Assembly: GCA_030770545.1 (NCBI GenBank)
Contig: CM061092.1
Location: 19,903,501-19,967,500 of the forward strand
DNA length: 64,000 bases
Direction of reading: 5' to 3'
DNA from: Macropodus opercularis
Taxonomy: Eukaryota; Chordata; Actinopteri; Anabantiformes; Osphronemidae
Made by a program: the position numbers and the translations under genes. Numbering within the stretch: position 1 is the stretch's first letter; the number at the start of each line of letters is the position of its first letter. This document shows, piece by piece, positions 13,047 through 23,900 of the stretch. The notes beneath the pieces are model-generated. The model was not told where the DNA came from. It saw nothing but the letters and a program-made list of their open reading frames with translations, and did no database searches.

Positions 13047-13457
13047 TGTCAGGTTTCGGGTGAGAAAGACCAGGCGGATACCAACTCCGGTTCTTCTGAG
13101 AATTTATTAACCAACAACAAAAAACAGGCGTGCAGAAACAAGGACGCCGGACCAGGCAGACCCGAACAGAAAACCCTTTGAAATCCAAACTAAAAACGAA
13201 GCACCTGACTGGCCGTCAGTCCTCAGTGCGGTGGGGGAGACAGGGTTCCAGGCAGCATGAGCGAGGGCATGGGAACCAACGTGAACTACAGAGCTCCGGG
13301 CTTAAGTCCAGTGGTGGTGAACGAGGCACAGGTGTGAGAAGAACAAGGTCCAGGTGAAACCAACCGGTGATCAAAACAAAGCTGGCGGAGATAGAATGGA
13401 ACCCGCCACATTAAGAGTCCGGGCGGAGCTCACCACAATAAAGGTCCGATCGTGACA
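13047..13457 (-). mobile_element. Solo LTR, probably of a Ty3/gypsy-type element, minus orientation
   Basis: The 411-bp segment begins tgtcaggtttcggg and ends ggtccgatcgtgaca, the TGTCA...TGACA ends common in fish gypsy-group LTRs. On the minus strand a poly(A) signal (aataaa, reverse of tttatt near 13102) lies shortly before the LTR end, which fixes the orientation. Flanking pentamers catgc (13042-13046) and cattc (13458-13462) agree at 4 of 5 positions and may be the target-site duplication. No internal coding region adjoins it, so it is a solo LTR left by LTR-LTR recombination. Confidence 0.6.
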
Positions 13458-15571
13458 CATTCCCTGTCTGTGTTGTTACATAATTTCTGTTCAGGAAATA
13501 TGTTGTTATTTTTAATTACTGTAATATGTGATCATCAGCACTAAATGTTACAGAGGAAAATCCATATTTAGTCCTTTTCATTTGCTTTAAAACTGATGTT
13601 AAGACTGACAAAATAACCAACAAGATATGTTTAGGCAGGAGAACAGCTCAAAATCTGACGCCAGCATGACATATGCATATGTAAACGTACAGAAAGATGA
13701 ATGACAGGCTTTCAAAAGCCCACTAGCAAATAATTGATGCAGCCACCAGATGTCACCAAACCCGCTCAAATAGGGAAATAGCAAGACTTAAGGGCAGCTT
13801 ATACCAAGCCTCAGACACAACTTCACAAACAAGAGAGGACACAACTGCACGACCCACAGACAAACAGGGTGAAACCAGAAGGGTGGCGTGACACACATTA
13901 ACCCAACAAACAGAGAAACAGACTCACACCACAAACCAGTAACACACATTAACCCAACAAACAGAGAAACAGACTCACACCACACACACACACACTTCGG
14001 GAGGATCACCCACTAACATACATACACCCATACACATACTGCCACATACATTCCCCCAAAACCTACCCATCCATACGTGATACTATACACTCACACCACA
14101 CGCGAGTACCTATTCATGAGGAGAGTTGGTCTCTGGTACCTGCAGGGTCCGCCACCTCCTCCGTCCCCACCGAGGAGGAGCAGGGAGCAGGAAGACAGGA
14201 CCCTGTTGCCCTGCCAGCCAGCTTGGCTTGGGAGTGTGGGGCTAAGATGCATTAAAAGTGGGGGAGGTGTCCAGGAGCACAACCGCTGGCTGACGGACGT
14301 GTCTCCCAGAGGGTGTCCCCCGTCCCTAAGAGTCTACTTTGCAATTAGAACAGGGTGGTGGTCGTCCTTGCCGGGGGCGACAACTGAGGTCACACCTGGC
14401 CCCTTCTCTCGGACCCCAGTAGGAGACCACCCCCTCAGGCCCTAAATGTATGTGTATGTGCATAAAGGACATTGGAAGACTACCAGTCTCCAAAGCCTTG
14501 TTAGGTGTTGTGTGTAACGTAGTTAAAAACTGAGGGGCATTCCGTTCCGGGAGGGACGGTGGTTGAGGCCGCTATTAGAGCCAGTCCCCCCATATAGAGA
14601 AGGCCCCTCATAGACCTAGGTGAATGGGTGTAAGATGTAGCTGGGGCATAAGGCATCAAGGTCATTCAACCAGGTGTATAATGGGAGGGTTTGATCCGTT
14701 TACATCAATTTATTTTATTATGTCTAATGCCTCTAAGAACAAACACGTCTGGACACAAAAGAATCTGCAGCAGGTCAAAGTCAAGTAGGATAACATTCAT
14801 CAAACCACAATATGAGCAGCAAACTGCACAAAACTAAACCTGGTGGTAAACGTGATTAACATATCAATAAAAATACATTAAACATCAAGTGTGACAGATG
14901 TAGACAAACTTAACATTGATTTCTAATAGAACAGCAGCTAAATTAAAAGCTGAGTCACTAACACTAACTGCTACCGATGTGAACCTGCTCTGGAGCAGGA
15001 TACGTTCACAGAATAAACCTCCCTAGTAACTTAATCCACTTTAGTTTAATCTACTTTTGTACAACTGAGTCTGGTTTAAATGAATCCAGCATAAGTGTTT
15101 CATCCCAGAAGAAATCTCCATGGCAACTAGAATGAGTTCAACTGACCCTGCTTTTGTGCAACCACGTCAATGACAAGTAATGATAAAAAGTTTGTGAACT
15201 GGTGCTTTTACTTTGCTTAATTTGTGTATTGCACTAAATGTTACGTGATATGCAGGTATTAGAGAAATTAATAGATTTGACCAACGCAGTAAAATGTCCC
15301 TTGATCTTGTGACAGTCACTGCTGTACCACACATGTCTGATACGCCCCCGGTCGGCCATACTCATGCTCATGACCCTGTGGAGGCTGATGACTCTCCTCA
15401 TGTTAAGATGTTGGCCCCTGGCTCAACGTCACCATCAGCTTGACCACCGACCTTTAACCTTTGGTAGCTGTGGTTTCACAGAGCCACACAGCTTTGATCC
15501 TGCCACCTTGATTGATCAGCATATTAGAAACTGCCTTTGTTCAGCTACTGTAACATGGCTCAGATAGAATT
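13458..15571. other. No supported gene; repeat-derived stretches
   Basis: Contains a local tandem duplication (annotated separately) and a GC-rich patch at 14,140-14,420. The segment near 14,838-14,886 (cctggtggtaaacgtg...) recurs at 30,301-30,349 and so belongs to a dispersed repeat. No coding domain was recognised. Confidence 0.5.
13890..13984. repeat. Two-copy tandem duplication (about 51-bp period) running into a CA tract
   Basis: The segment acacacattaacccaacaa through gactcacaccac occurs twice, about 51 bp apart, and runs into (CA)n at 13,980-13,994. Confidence 0.85.
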
Positions 15572-15626
15572 CATGCTTTTGTGTCGTCCACACTGGATTA
15601 TTGTAGTGTTGCTTTCTCTGGTGCGT
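15572..15626 (+). pseudogene. Fragment of a CR1/L2/Rex-type LINE reverse transcriptase
   Basis: The + strand reads HAFVSSTLDYCSVAFSGA, close to the HAFVTSRLDYCN-type motif of CR1/L2/Rex-group LINE reverse transcriptases. Upstream sequence in nearby frames (about 15,500-15,570) is compatible with the preceding part but broken by stops. Only this short motif supports the call. Confidence 0.45.
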
Positions 15627-15879
15627 TAATCATCTCTCTCGCTGTCTCACTGTCTCTCTTCCGTGTTTCCCATCGTCACACTTGGAGCTATGTGTCTCGT
15701 GTGCAGCTGTTCTGAGTTAGTGGGGTTTTATTCCTCTCCACTGATGTCTACTGCTGATAAAGTGAGTACACCCTCTGTTGTTCTTTTGTCTTTTGTCACC
15801 TTCTTGATGTCTATATGTGAACATATACATATTACAGCTTGTACATCATCACACTAATACTTCAACAATATGACTCACT
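15627..15879. other. No supported gene
   Basis: Short frames only; nothing recognised. Confidence 0.5.
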
Positions 15880-16110
15880 CGCTCATCATCTGCTTGCTGC
15901 AGCCCATCTCAGCTGCCAATCAGGCGACAGGTCCACCAGTCCATCACAGTCACATATGGACACAGACAACCACTCAGTCTCACATTCACGCCTACGTGCT
16001 ATTTAGACCCTAATCAACCTGACTGCGTATCTTATGGGAGGATATCAGAGAAAACCCACAGAGACACAGCGAAAGACACCTGAGTGATGCTGGACTCGAT
16101 CCCATCACAA
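15880..16110 (+). repeat. Dispersed vertebrate repeat fragment
   Basis: Carries the order cccatctcagctgcc, cacattcacgcctac, tatttagaccctaatcaacc, then aaacccacagagacacagcg, a module widely scattered in fish genomes. A second, more diverged piece is at 31,085-31,215 (gtttggactgtgagaggaagccgg; gagaacccacacagac). I recognise the pattern but cannot assign a family name. Confidence 0.5.
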
Positions 16111-17317
16111 TATTAAAATGTATCATCCAGAGAAAAAAAAACTACAATACGCTGATTTGGCAAAGCCCTGATGAAAAAAGCATGGTGAGGGGTTCTGACA
16201 TTCTGTAGGCCGCTCGTCTCAGTGAGTAGATTCTAGTCCAGGTGAAAATGCTGTATATGCCCTCGTCACCAATGTTTTCATGCTTGTTCATCCCTGAAAT
16301 TACTCACAATTCATCAAAGTGGCGAGGATGGGCCGAATGTGAGCAGAGATGGAGGGGAGCCACAGCAGACCCACACTCAGTCACAGCCTGCGTGAAACGG
16401 ATCTGTGTCTGTTTGAAATTATAGGAGGGCAGAAGTGTGACAGAAGTTGAGATTAGGGGAGGTTTAAAGGGATCCTTGTTGTCAGCATAGTTCAGTTCAC
16501 TGGTTTCTATTATTATTGTTACACAGTATTTGTTTTACTATTTTTTAACCTGAGAGTTGACATTAAGACACTGAAACCGTTTGTCTGGCTAAAACTGGAA
16601 GCTAATGTCATCATGAGAAGTGTCTGCTCTCGTGCTTCCTTCATTGCAGGCATTACAGGCTTTCCATCGTGCTCCTCAGTGCTGGTCGAGGGTGGATGGA
16701 CCACTACTCCCTCCATCCTGTTCTCTATACAACTTAATGAGGGCTCAGCCAACATCCAGATGAGCCTGCAGCCAATTAGCTCTGTGTCACAGAACGACTC
16801 TTCTTTTCCTTCTTCCTCTTTCGCCAGTGTCTAATGTCACTCAGCTGCACAGCCCAGACTGAACAGAGAAGATTACTGCATACAGATGCGCACATCCCAA
16901 GAGTGAAACCAACAACAAAACCTCTTCTTTTGATTTGAACAGCATCAAACCAGCAACAGCCTCCGCCTGAATTAATGTGCATTGGCCTGATACTGAGACA
17001 AAGAGAAGTCATGAAAGTAAACGAAGGAGGCGAACTACGTAAACATGTGGTCCACGCAGGGACGCGGCAGAGCTCGCTCCGTCCATCCTCATTAAATGGA
17101 GATTTCGTCTATGTGTTGAAACTTCTATGTTTCCTTATATCCGCAGCAGCGAATGACGCGGTTCAAGCTGTGGTTCGCTTCCCTGGCGGAGTCTCTGTCA
17201 GTTGGGGGACAAACCGCGTCCCTCGGCTCCAGCAGCGGTGGTGTCACATGCCTCATGTAAATGATGATGGAGTTGTGAGAATCGGCGGCTTTTGCTCACA
17301 CTTCAGCAGATCGCGGT
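16111..17317. other. No supported gene
   Basis: Frames at 16,519-16,755 (-) and 16,975-17,397 (+) have no recognisable domain or convincing splice sites, and I do not call them. Confidence 0.45.
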
Positions 17318-17500
17318 ACTTACCATCCTCAGCGTTTGTCTGTCCGGACAGAAGACAGTTTAAAAGTGTCTCCCGACCCTCGGTGAGCTGCTGGTAAATC
17401 CTCTCCGTCTGCGTTCCAGCCTATCCTCGTATCCTCTGCTCCCTGAGCGTGTCAGAGCAGCATCCCTGCCGCTTCATCAACATACACGCTCTCGGGATGT
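17318..17500 (-). other. Candidate CpG-rich first exon with splice donor, minus strand
   Basis: On the minus strand the sequence gctgaggatg is followed directly by gtaagtacc, a near-consensus splice donor (intron starting at 17,323 and running left). The adjoining 17,030-17,540 block is richer in CpG than its surroundings, as vertebrate promoters often are. An ATG ends exactly at the donor, so the exon could be 5' untranslated sequence plus a start codon. No downstream exon was identified on the left. The right boundary is arbitrary. Confidence 0.25.
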
Positions 17501-18902
17501 GTCGGCCACGGTCGGCTGTTTCCGGAACCACTAGATTACGTTTTATGCCGTCGACGACGTCCAAGCTTTGCCACAGCGTTGGCTGTTTGATGCAGAAGCT
17601 TCTCTCAGTGTTTTATGGGAACGTGTGCTTCCAATATTTAATATATTTATAATAATATATTTATAAAATATTTAATTCAGTAAACATTCATCAGGTTGAA
17701 AAACACTTCACTGTATATGTAGCAATAAAAAGCATTATTTTATTTTTTTAGAGATATGACTTTCACTCTGCCAGTAGGAGTAAGATCACATTTGCTGTGC
17801 AAATACAATTTTCAAGACTAAGACCTGCAGGTGTCCAGCTGTGTGTCAACGTCTTTTGGTCATATGTCTAAGCCCAAAGGATGCACGAAAGTAAGCTTTC
17901 ATCAAAGTTGCCTCTGGTCACGTTGAATTTGGAACAAAGCAATGAATACGTTAACAACACCTTCAGCTTCTTTTCATGACATGTTTGTCTCTTTATGGTC
18001 TGGTTTGCAGAGCACAGAGCTAAACTTCAGACGAATCGAATACGTTAGTACGTAAACATGACTCATGACAGGAAACAAACTTCAAAAGAAATAACACGTG
18101 AGTTATCAATACCCCCAATTCCTACTGGTTTTATACTTTCACACAGCTCCACATCTCAAACCCATGTGAAGCATGACAGTCAGTCCTGATTAGTGAAGTC
18201 ACTATCACAGCGAGGGGGACAGTGGATCCTGTGTATAAAATCCTCCAAACCAGGTCCATAATGTCACTGCAGACAGGCTGGGAGACAAAAGACAGACGAA
18301 CTTTAAAGCACCTTAAAATCTGATGCAAAAGTCTGACTGTGGCATCACTGACCCCACAGCATAAACACAGTTACTAGGTGAGTGAGCTTTTTCGAACTGT
18401 TCACTGAACACAAAGTGAAGAATAATCTAACTCTAAAGCTCCTTCCACACGTGCATATCATAATGTGTGGGAACCTCTGAGTCGAATACAGAATTTTATA
18501 TTGCAAATGATTTCCTTGAAGGGAGAACACACCCCATGATGTAACGTCTGCACACGTGCACAAGGTTTGAAGGACTCTAAACGCATGCTTAAGCAAGCAC
18601 CAACACACATCACCCTCACGCCCTGCAAAACAACAGTCTTCCTCTTAGAGTTCAAAGTAAAAACAGGCAGAACGCTATGCAGTACACTGAGGACTACAAC
18701 CTCATCATACATTCCTGCTTTGAGTCCGTACTACTGCTGTTATCCAGACTCCAACACCCTACGTTTGACAAATACACTTCCTCCGTGGAATGAACAACAA
18801 GCAGCAGACACAGTCAAAGCAAAAAGCTCAAAGGGCTTTTTTGGACTTTTTGGTGTGGATACTGTACCATGTTTAATTAGCTTTAAATAATCATTTAACT
18901 AA
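17501..18902. other. No supported gene
   Basis: AT-rich flank leading up to the LTR retrotransposon. Short frames only. Confidence 0.5.
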
Positions 18903-18907
18903 CTGAC
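18903..18907. repeat. Target-site duplication, left copy (ctgac)
   Basis: The same pentamer follows the 3' LTR at 24757-24761. Five-bp duplications are usual for Ty3/gypsy integrases. Confidence 0.9.
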
Positions 18908-19019
18908 TGTCACGATCCGTACTCCAGGTCCGCCGGAGCCTTTTACTTTGAAGGGCTCTGGCAGAGACTCTCACCACACTCCTGTCTGATTGCCTACACC
19001 TGGTGCAGTACCTGTCTTC

Positions 19020-19024
19020 TTAAA
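19020..19024 (+). promoter_or_regulatory. TATA-like element of the LTR promoter
   Basis: ttaaa lies 28 bp upstream of the self-primer sequence at 19048, the spacing expected between a TATA box and a Pol II start. Inference from spacing. Confidence 0.45.
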
Positions 19025-19047
19025 CCCCTCCACGCAGGCTTCTCATT

Positions 19048-19057
19048 GTCGGATTGT
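19048..19057 (+). promoter_or_regulatory. Predicted self-primer at the transcript 5' end
   Basis: gtcggattgt is exactly complementary over 10 nt to acaatccgac at 20032-20041, just inside the element. In Tf1 of fission yeast, the 5' end of the mRNA folds back and primes minus-strand synthesis from this kind of site, and Tf1/sushi-group elements share the arrangement. The corresponding sequence is missing from the 3' LTR. Confidence 0.6.
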
Positions 19058-19078
19058 CGATCGTCACTCACGCACTCT

Positions 19079-19199
19079 CGACCACGACCACGACCACGGA
19101 TTGTTTCTCGACCACGGATTGTTTCTCGACCACGGATTGTTTCTCGACCACGGATTGTTTCTCGACCACGACCACGGATTGTTTCTCGACCACGGCTTG
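19079..19199 (+). repeat. 18-bp tandem repeat in the 5' LTR
   Basis: The unit cgaccacggattgtttct occurs five times, two of them with an extra cgacca hexamer, ending in a variant (ggcttgctt). The 3' LTR equivalent (24244-24322) has only three units, one of them mutated. Copy number therefore differs between the two LTRs of one insertion. Confidence 0.9.
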
Positions 19200-19941
19200 C
19201 TTATCGGTTCGGCAGACGCTCCGACCACGGATCTCGTGAGTGTGTTGCTCCTCCGGCTAAGCTCTAAGCACCCTCCCCGGCGTCCGCTACATCTGGACTC
19301 AGCAACCGGGTGAGTTGGATTGAACGCTGCTCACTCTGAAGCGTCGGTGGCTACGCTACTCCCGACTGAGTGAACGGCAGCGCTAAGAGGAGAGACCTCC
19401 TCATTACAGACTACTACGAGCGCTCTAGCGCTCCCTGAACCTTGTTTTGTTTTGTGTTTGCATAACTATCGGCCGGTTCGGCTCGTTTTGCTTTCCCTGT
19501 TTATGAGCAGCTGTGAGCACAGCACCGCCCTTGCCCGCTTCAGTCTGCTCTACTCTCGTCACCGCTCTGAGTCACAGGAGGGTCCTGTCTCGTCGGTGTT
19601 CACGCTGCGGACAGCTCCGGTCTCCGGACCTCTATCCCCAGCGGTGCGGTGGGCAGCACCCAGCCGGCGATTCCCGAGTGAACCGCATCGCCTAACTGCC
19701 GCCGGCGAGTTACACCGCTTCCCCATAATTCCCTGGACGATCCATCTAAGCGTCTTCCGCCTCTCCTGTGGCTGACTCCTGATAAATCTCATACAATCCG
19801 TGTGGCGACACAGAAGGTAACGTGACCACATCCTGATCTGCCTCGTTACCTGACCTGTACTGACCTGTCTCTCTGCCCCTCCTCCCAGATCCGGACGGAT
19901 CCGGTAGTCCTACGGTCGCCACCACTCTACTCATTTTCACA

Positions 19942-19947
19942 AATAAA
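19942..19947 (+). promoter_or_regulatory. LTR polyadenylation signal (aataaa)
   Basis: Only the 5' LTR has it. The 3' LTR, where it would act on the element's own transcript, has a deletion corresponding to 19672-19957. Confidence 0.6.
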
Positions 19948-20031
19948 ACTCGTTGTTAAATTCTAAACCTTGGTGCCGATCCAGTCTGTTCCATTCCTTT
20001 TCTCTCATCTCCGTTGGCAAAACGTGACAGT

Positions 20032-20041
20032 ACAATCCGAC
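20032..20041 (+). promoter_or_regulatory. Primer-binding site of the self-priming type
   Basis: acaatccgac lies 2 bp after the 5' LTR and pairs perfectly with 19048-19057. The position lacks the TGG start of a conventional tRNA primer-binding site, which supports the self-priming reading. Confidence 0.6.
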
Positions 20042-20045
20042 CACC

Positions 20046-20990
20046 ATGGAACCCACTGGATCGGTACCCGTATCTTGGCCTGCTAGCATTGAAACCGCCC
20101 TCAGGGACCTGAATGCCCGGTTATCTCAGATGTCAGGTGTCCTCAATCAGTTAACCAGTCATTTACCCTCCCCTCCACAAGATGCTTCCACTGTGCCGCT
20201 GCCCGCTTCACCACCCAGCACCTCAGCTTCAGTCCCGGAGCCCAGACTAGCTCCACCGTCCCGCTACAGTGGAGAGCCTGGACTAAGTCGCTCTTTCCTC
20301 ACTCAGTGCGAGGTCATGTTTACGGTCCAGCCAGCGACCTTCCACTCTGAGGCAGTAAAGGTGGCCTATGTGCTGTCATTATTGGGTGGACGGGCGGCGG
20401 TGTGGGCAACTGCCGCTTGGCGTCGGAAGGAGTCATACTGCCAGACGTTCAAGGAATTTGGCGATCAACTCTCTCGAGTATTCGACCCTGTACGCCCCCT
20501 GGCCGAGGCCAGGAGGGGTTTAACGTCCCTCGCTCAGAGGAATCGTCCCCTGGTAGATTATGTCGTCGAGTTCCGAACCCTGGCAGCTGACAGCACCTGG
20601 AACGAGCCGGCTCTACAAGACCAGTTCTACGTTGGACTGGACGACCGAATCAAAGACGCTCTCTCGTACCAGGAAGAACCGAACTCTCTGGATCAACTAA
20701 TCGACCTGGCCACCAGGGCAGAGCAGCGTTTCCTGGAGAGGCAGCGTGGTCGGGATTCTCCACGGCCTTCAGGTAGGACCTACCATTTCCCCGAGCCTCT
20801 GGAGACCTCGGGGACCCCGGTTCAAGCCACCCCGGAACCTATGCAGCTGGGCCGGCAGCGTCTCTCAAGCGAGGAACGGCTCAAGCGCCGGAATCAGGGC
20901 CTCTGCTTCTACTGCGGGGGACGAGGACATCTGGTGGTTCACTGCCCAGTAAAAGGGAGGGCTCAGCAGCCTCGGCGGGGGGGCTTCTGA
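20046..20990 (+). CDS. gag: Gag polyprotein of the sushi-group element
   Basis: A 314-codon frame starting at an ATG in a perfect Kozak context (ccaccatgg) 17 bp after the LTR. Gag packages the element RNA into particles in the cytoplasm. Residues 1-75 are a leader with a Ser/Pro-rich stretch. Residues 80-240 match the capsid-like domain shared by Ty3/gypsy and PEG10/RTL Gag proteins (for example SFLTQCEVMF, AYVLSLLGGRAAVWA, FKEFGDQLSRVFDP, YVVEFRTLAADSTWNE). A CCHC zinc knuckle, CFYCGGRGHLVVHC, lies at residues 287-300 with Cys287, Cys290, His295 and Cys300. The frame is intact and ends in an Arg/Gly tail across the frameshift site. The full length, intact frame and zinc knuckle make a functional product plausible. 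Confidence 0.92.
   Translation: MEPTGSVPVSWPASIETALRDLNARLSQMSGVLNQLTSHLPSPPQDASTVPLPASPPSTSASVPEPRLAPPSRYSGEPGLSRSFLTQCEVMFTVQPATFHSEAVKVAYVLSLLGGRAAVWATAAWRRKESYCQTFKEFGDQLSRVFDPVRPLAEARRGLTSLAQRNRPLVDYVVEFRTLAADSTWNEPALQDQFYVGLDDRIKDALSYQEEPNSLDQLIDLATRAEQRFLERQRGRDSPRPSGRTYHFPEPLETSGTPVQATPEPMQLGRQRLSSEERLKRRNQGLCFYCGGRGHLVVHCPVKGRAQQPRRGGF
20978..20984 (+). promoter_or_regulatory. Probable -1 ribosomal frameshift site (GGGGGGC)
   Basis: The gag frame reads G GGG GGC, which fits the X XXY YYZ slippery pattern. It lies one codon before the gag stop (20988-20990). Slipping back one base enters the pol frame, which is open from here through protease (LLSRSLTKAP...). I did not evaluate a downstream pseudoknot. 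Confidence 0.65.
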
Positions 20991-23900
20991 GCCGGTCACT
21001 CACGAAAGCCCCCGCGGACCGACCACTCACCACAGTAACCGTCGGGACCTCTCCACACTGTCGGAAAGTCCCTGCTCTGATCGACTCGGGAGCTGACGCC
21101 AATTTCATAGCCATGTCCCTTGTCCGCGAACTTCAGCTTCCCACCGCGCGTCTGTCAAATCCAGTCAAGGTTTGGTCATTAAATAACACTCTCTTGCATA
21201 CCATTGAATCCGTCACGTTACCTATCACAGTATCCTTAGAGAACCACAGAGACCAGTCAGTATTTTATGTTGTGGGAACTGCCAGTCCACCAGTGGTACT
21301 AGGGATCTCCTGGCTCCAACACCATAACCCGCACAACGACTGGATCTCGGGCCGAGTGCTGGGTTGGGGACCCTCCTGCTCTCTCACCTGCCTTCGCTCC
21401 GCCAGACCTCCGGCTCCAGAGACAATCCAGGTGACGGAGGATCCTCCAGACCTCACTAAGGTACCCAGACACTATCACGACCTCAAGACTGTTTTTAGTA
21501 AGAGTCGTGCTACCTCCTTGCCACCTCATCGACACTACGACTGCCCCATCGAGCTGCTTCCAGGCGCCACTCCACCCAGGGGAAGGCTATTTTCCCTAGC
21601 AGGACCTGAGCGCGAGGCTATGGAACTCTACATCCAAGAGTCCTTGGACTCAGGGATAATTCGCCCTTCCACGTCCCCAGCGGGGGCAGGGTTCTTCTTT
21701 GTAAAGAAGAAGGATGGGGGACTCAGACCCTGCATTGACTACCGTGGTCTGAATCAGGTAACCGTCAAGAACCGCTATCCGCTCCCTCTCATCTCTTCTG
21801 CTTTTGAGCTTCTCAAGGGAGCCAAGATATTTTCCAGGTTGGACCTACGGAACGCTTACCATTTGATCCGCATCAGGAAGGGTGATGAGTGGAAAACTGC
21901 GTTCAATACCCCGGCTGGACACTTCGAATATCTGGTGATGCCATTTGGGCTCACCAATGCACCCGCAGTATTCCAGAACATGGTCAATGATATCCTTGGT
22001 GACATGCTAAACCGCTTCGTTTTTGTCTACTTGGACGACATTTTAATTTTTTCACAGACTGAGTCGGAGCACATCACTCACGTTCGGGCCGTTCTGCAAA
22101 GGTTACTTCAGAACCAACTTTTCTGCAAAGCTGAGAAATGCGACTTCCACGTCACCACTACCACCTTCCTCGGGTTTATCATCCAGCCAGACCGCATATC
22201 CATGGACCCAGACAAGGTGCGTGCAGTAAAGACTTGGCCGATTCCACAGTCAAGAAAACAACTACAACGTTTCCTAGGTTTCGCAGATTTCTACAGACGC
22301 TTTATTCGGAATTACAGCACCATCGCAGCCCCACTTCACCACCTCACCTCTTCTAAGAACCAGTTTCTCTGGAACCCACAAGCAGAGGAGTCCTTTGCTC
22401 ATCTCAAAGGGTTGTTCACTTCAGCGCCGATCCTCACTATCCCGGACCCGGACAACCCCTTCCTGGTAGAGGTAGACGCGTCAGACTGTGGGGTGGGGGC
22501 TGTGCTATCACAGAGATCCAGGGATGACTCCAAGCTCCACCCATGCGCCTTCTTCTCTAGGAAGTTATCCGATGCTGAAAGGAATTATGATGTCGGGAAC
22601 CGGGAGTTGTTGGCCGTCAAACTAGCCTTGGAGGAATGGAGGCACTGGCTTGAGGGCGCCACACACCCATTCACGGTCCTGACTGATCATAAAAACCTAG
22701 AGTATCTCAAGTCGGCCAAGAGGCTCAACTCCCGGCAAGCCAGGTGGGCTATTTTCTTCGAACGATTTTCATTTATGCTTTCTTTTCGTCCAGGAACGGA
22801 GAACAACAAGGCTGACGCCTTATCCAGGCTGTTCTCCTCAGGTCATGACCCCGGACAAGAGAAATTCATTCTTCCTGCAACAGTTCGTTTGGGTGTGGCT
22901 CGGGCTTACGTCGCCGCCTGCTCTTCCTGCTCAAGGGTCAAGACGCCAAACTTACCTCCGGCTGGCCTCCTGCGCCCCCTTCCGATCCCGAAGAGGCCTT
23001 GGTCCCATATCGCCATGGACTTTGTCACAGGTCTTCCTCCGTCCAAGGGTAAGACGGTCATCTTGTCTATTATTGATCGCTTTTCAAAGATGGCTCACTT
23101 CGTTCCCCTCTCCAAATTACCTTCCGCTCCTGAAACAGCGCGGCTCCTCATTGATCATGTCATTAGGCTACACGGAATCCCAGAGGACCTTGTCTCCGAC
23201 AGAGGTCCTCAATTTACTGCAAAATACTGGTCTGAGTTTTGTAGGATCCTAGGGACCAAGGTCAGCCTCTCCTCCGGATACCATCCTCAGACCAATGGAC
23301 AAACGGAGAGGCTCAACCAGGAGATGGAGGTCAGTCTGCGGCACCTCGCCTCCAACAACCCCACGTCCTGGGCAGAGGAACTGATATGGGTGGAGTATGC
23401 CCATAAGTCACTCATGTCCTCAGCCACAGGGTATTCTCCATTTTATGTTTGTTATGGTTACCAACCTCCTCTGTTCGAGCCACAGTTCGGTCAAGCTGCC
23501 GTTCCATCAGCAGCAGCTTCCGCTCGCCAGTGTCAGTTGGCCTGGAGGCAAGCCAGACGCGCCCTGATCAACTCTGTGTCGTCTTACAAACATCGAGCAG
23601 ACCACCATCGGAGGCCGGCCCCTCGATACTCGGTGGGACAGAGGGTCTGGCTCTCCACCCGGGACATTCCACTGAAGGTACGCTCCCCCAAACTCGCCCC
23701 CAGGTTCATAGGCCCGTTCTCCATCTCCAAAATCATCAACCCGGCCGCTGTCCGTCTGCGTCTACCCAAGAACCTCAGGATACATCCCACATTCCACATC
23801 TCTCGACTCAAACCGGTTTTCTCCAGTCCTCTGGTTCCCACCCTCCGACCCCCTCCGCCTCCTCGGCTCATCGATGGCGCCCCAGCCTACACCGTCCGAT

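Larger units (their letters stand above)
18908..20029 (+). repeat. 5' LTR of the sushi-group element
   Basis: 1,122 bp, beginning tgtcacgatccgtactcc and ending ggcaaaacgtgaca. It contains a TATA-like ttaaa (19020-19024), a predicted transcript start near 19048, an 18-bp tandem repeat (19079-19199) and the poly(A) signal aataaa at 19942-19947. Its ends match those of the 3' LTR exactly in pattern. Confidence 0.95.

Noticed and set aside
16519..16755. Minus-strand frame with a Pro/Ser/Thr-rich stretch, considered as an exon
   Set aside because: Candidate acceptor (ggctgcag) has a weak pyrimidine tract and there is no homology I recognise.
20030..20046. Conventional tRNA primer-binding site after the 5' LTR
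   Set aside because: No TGG start after the LTR; the 10-nt match to the transcript start is a better explanation.
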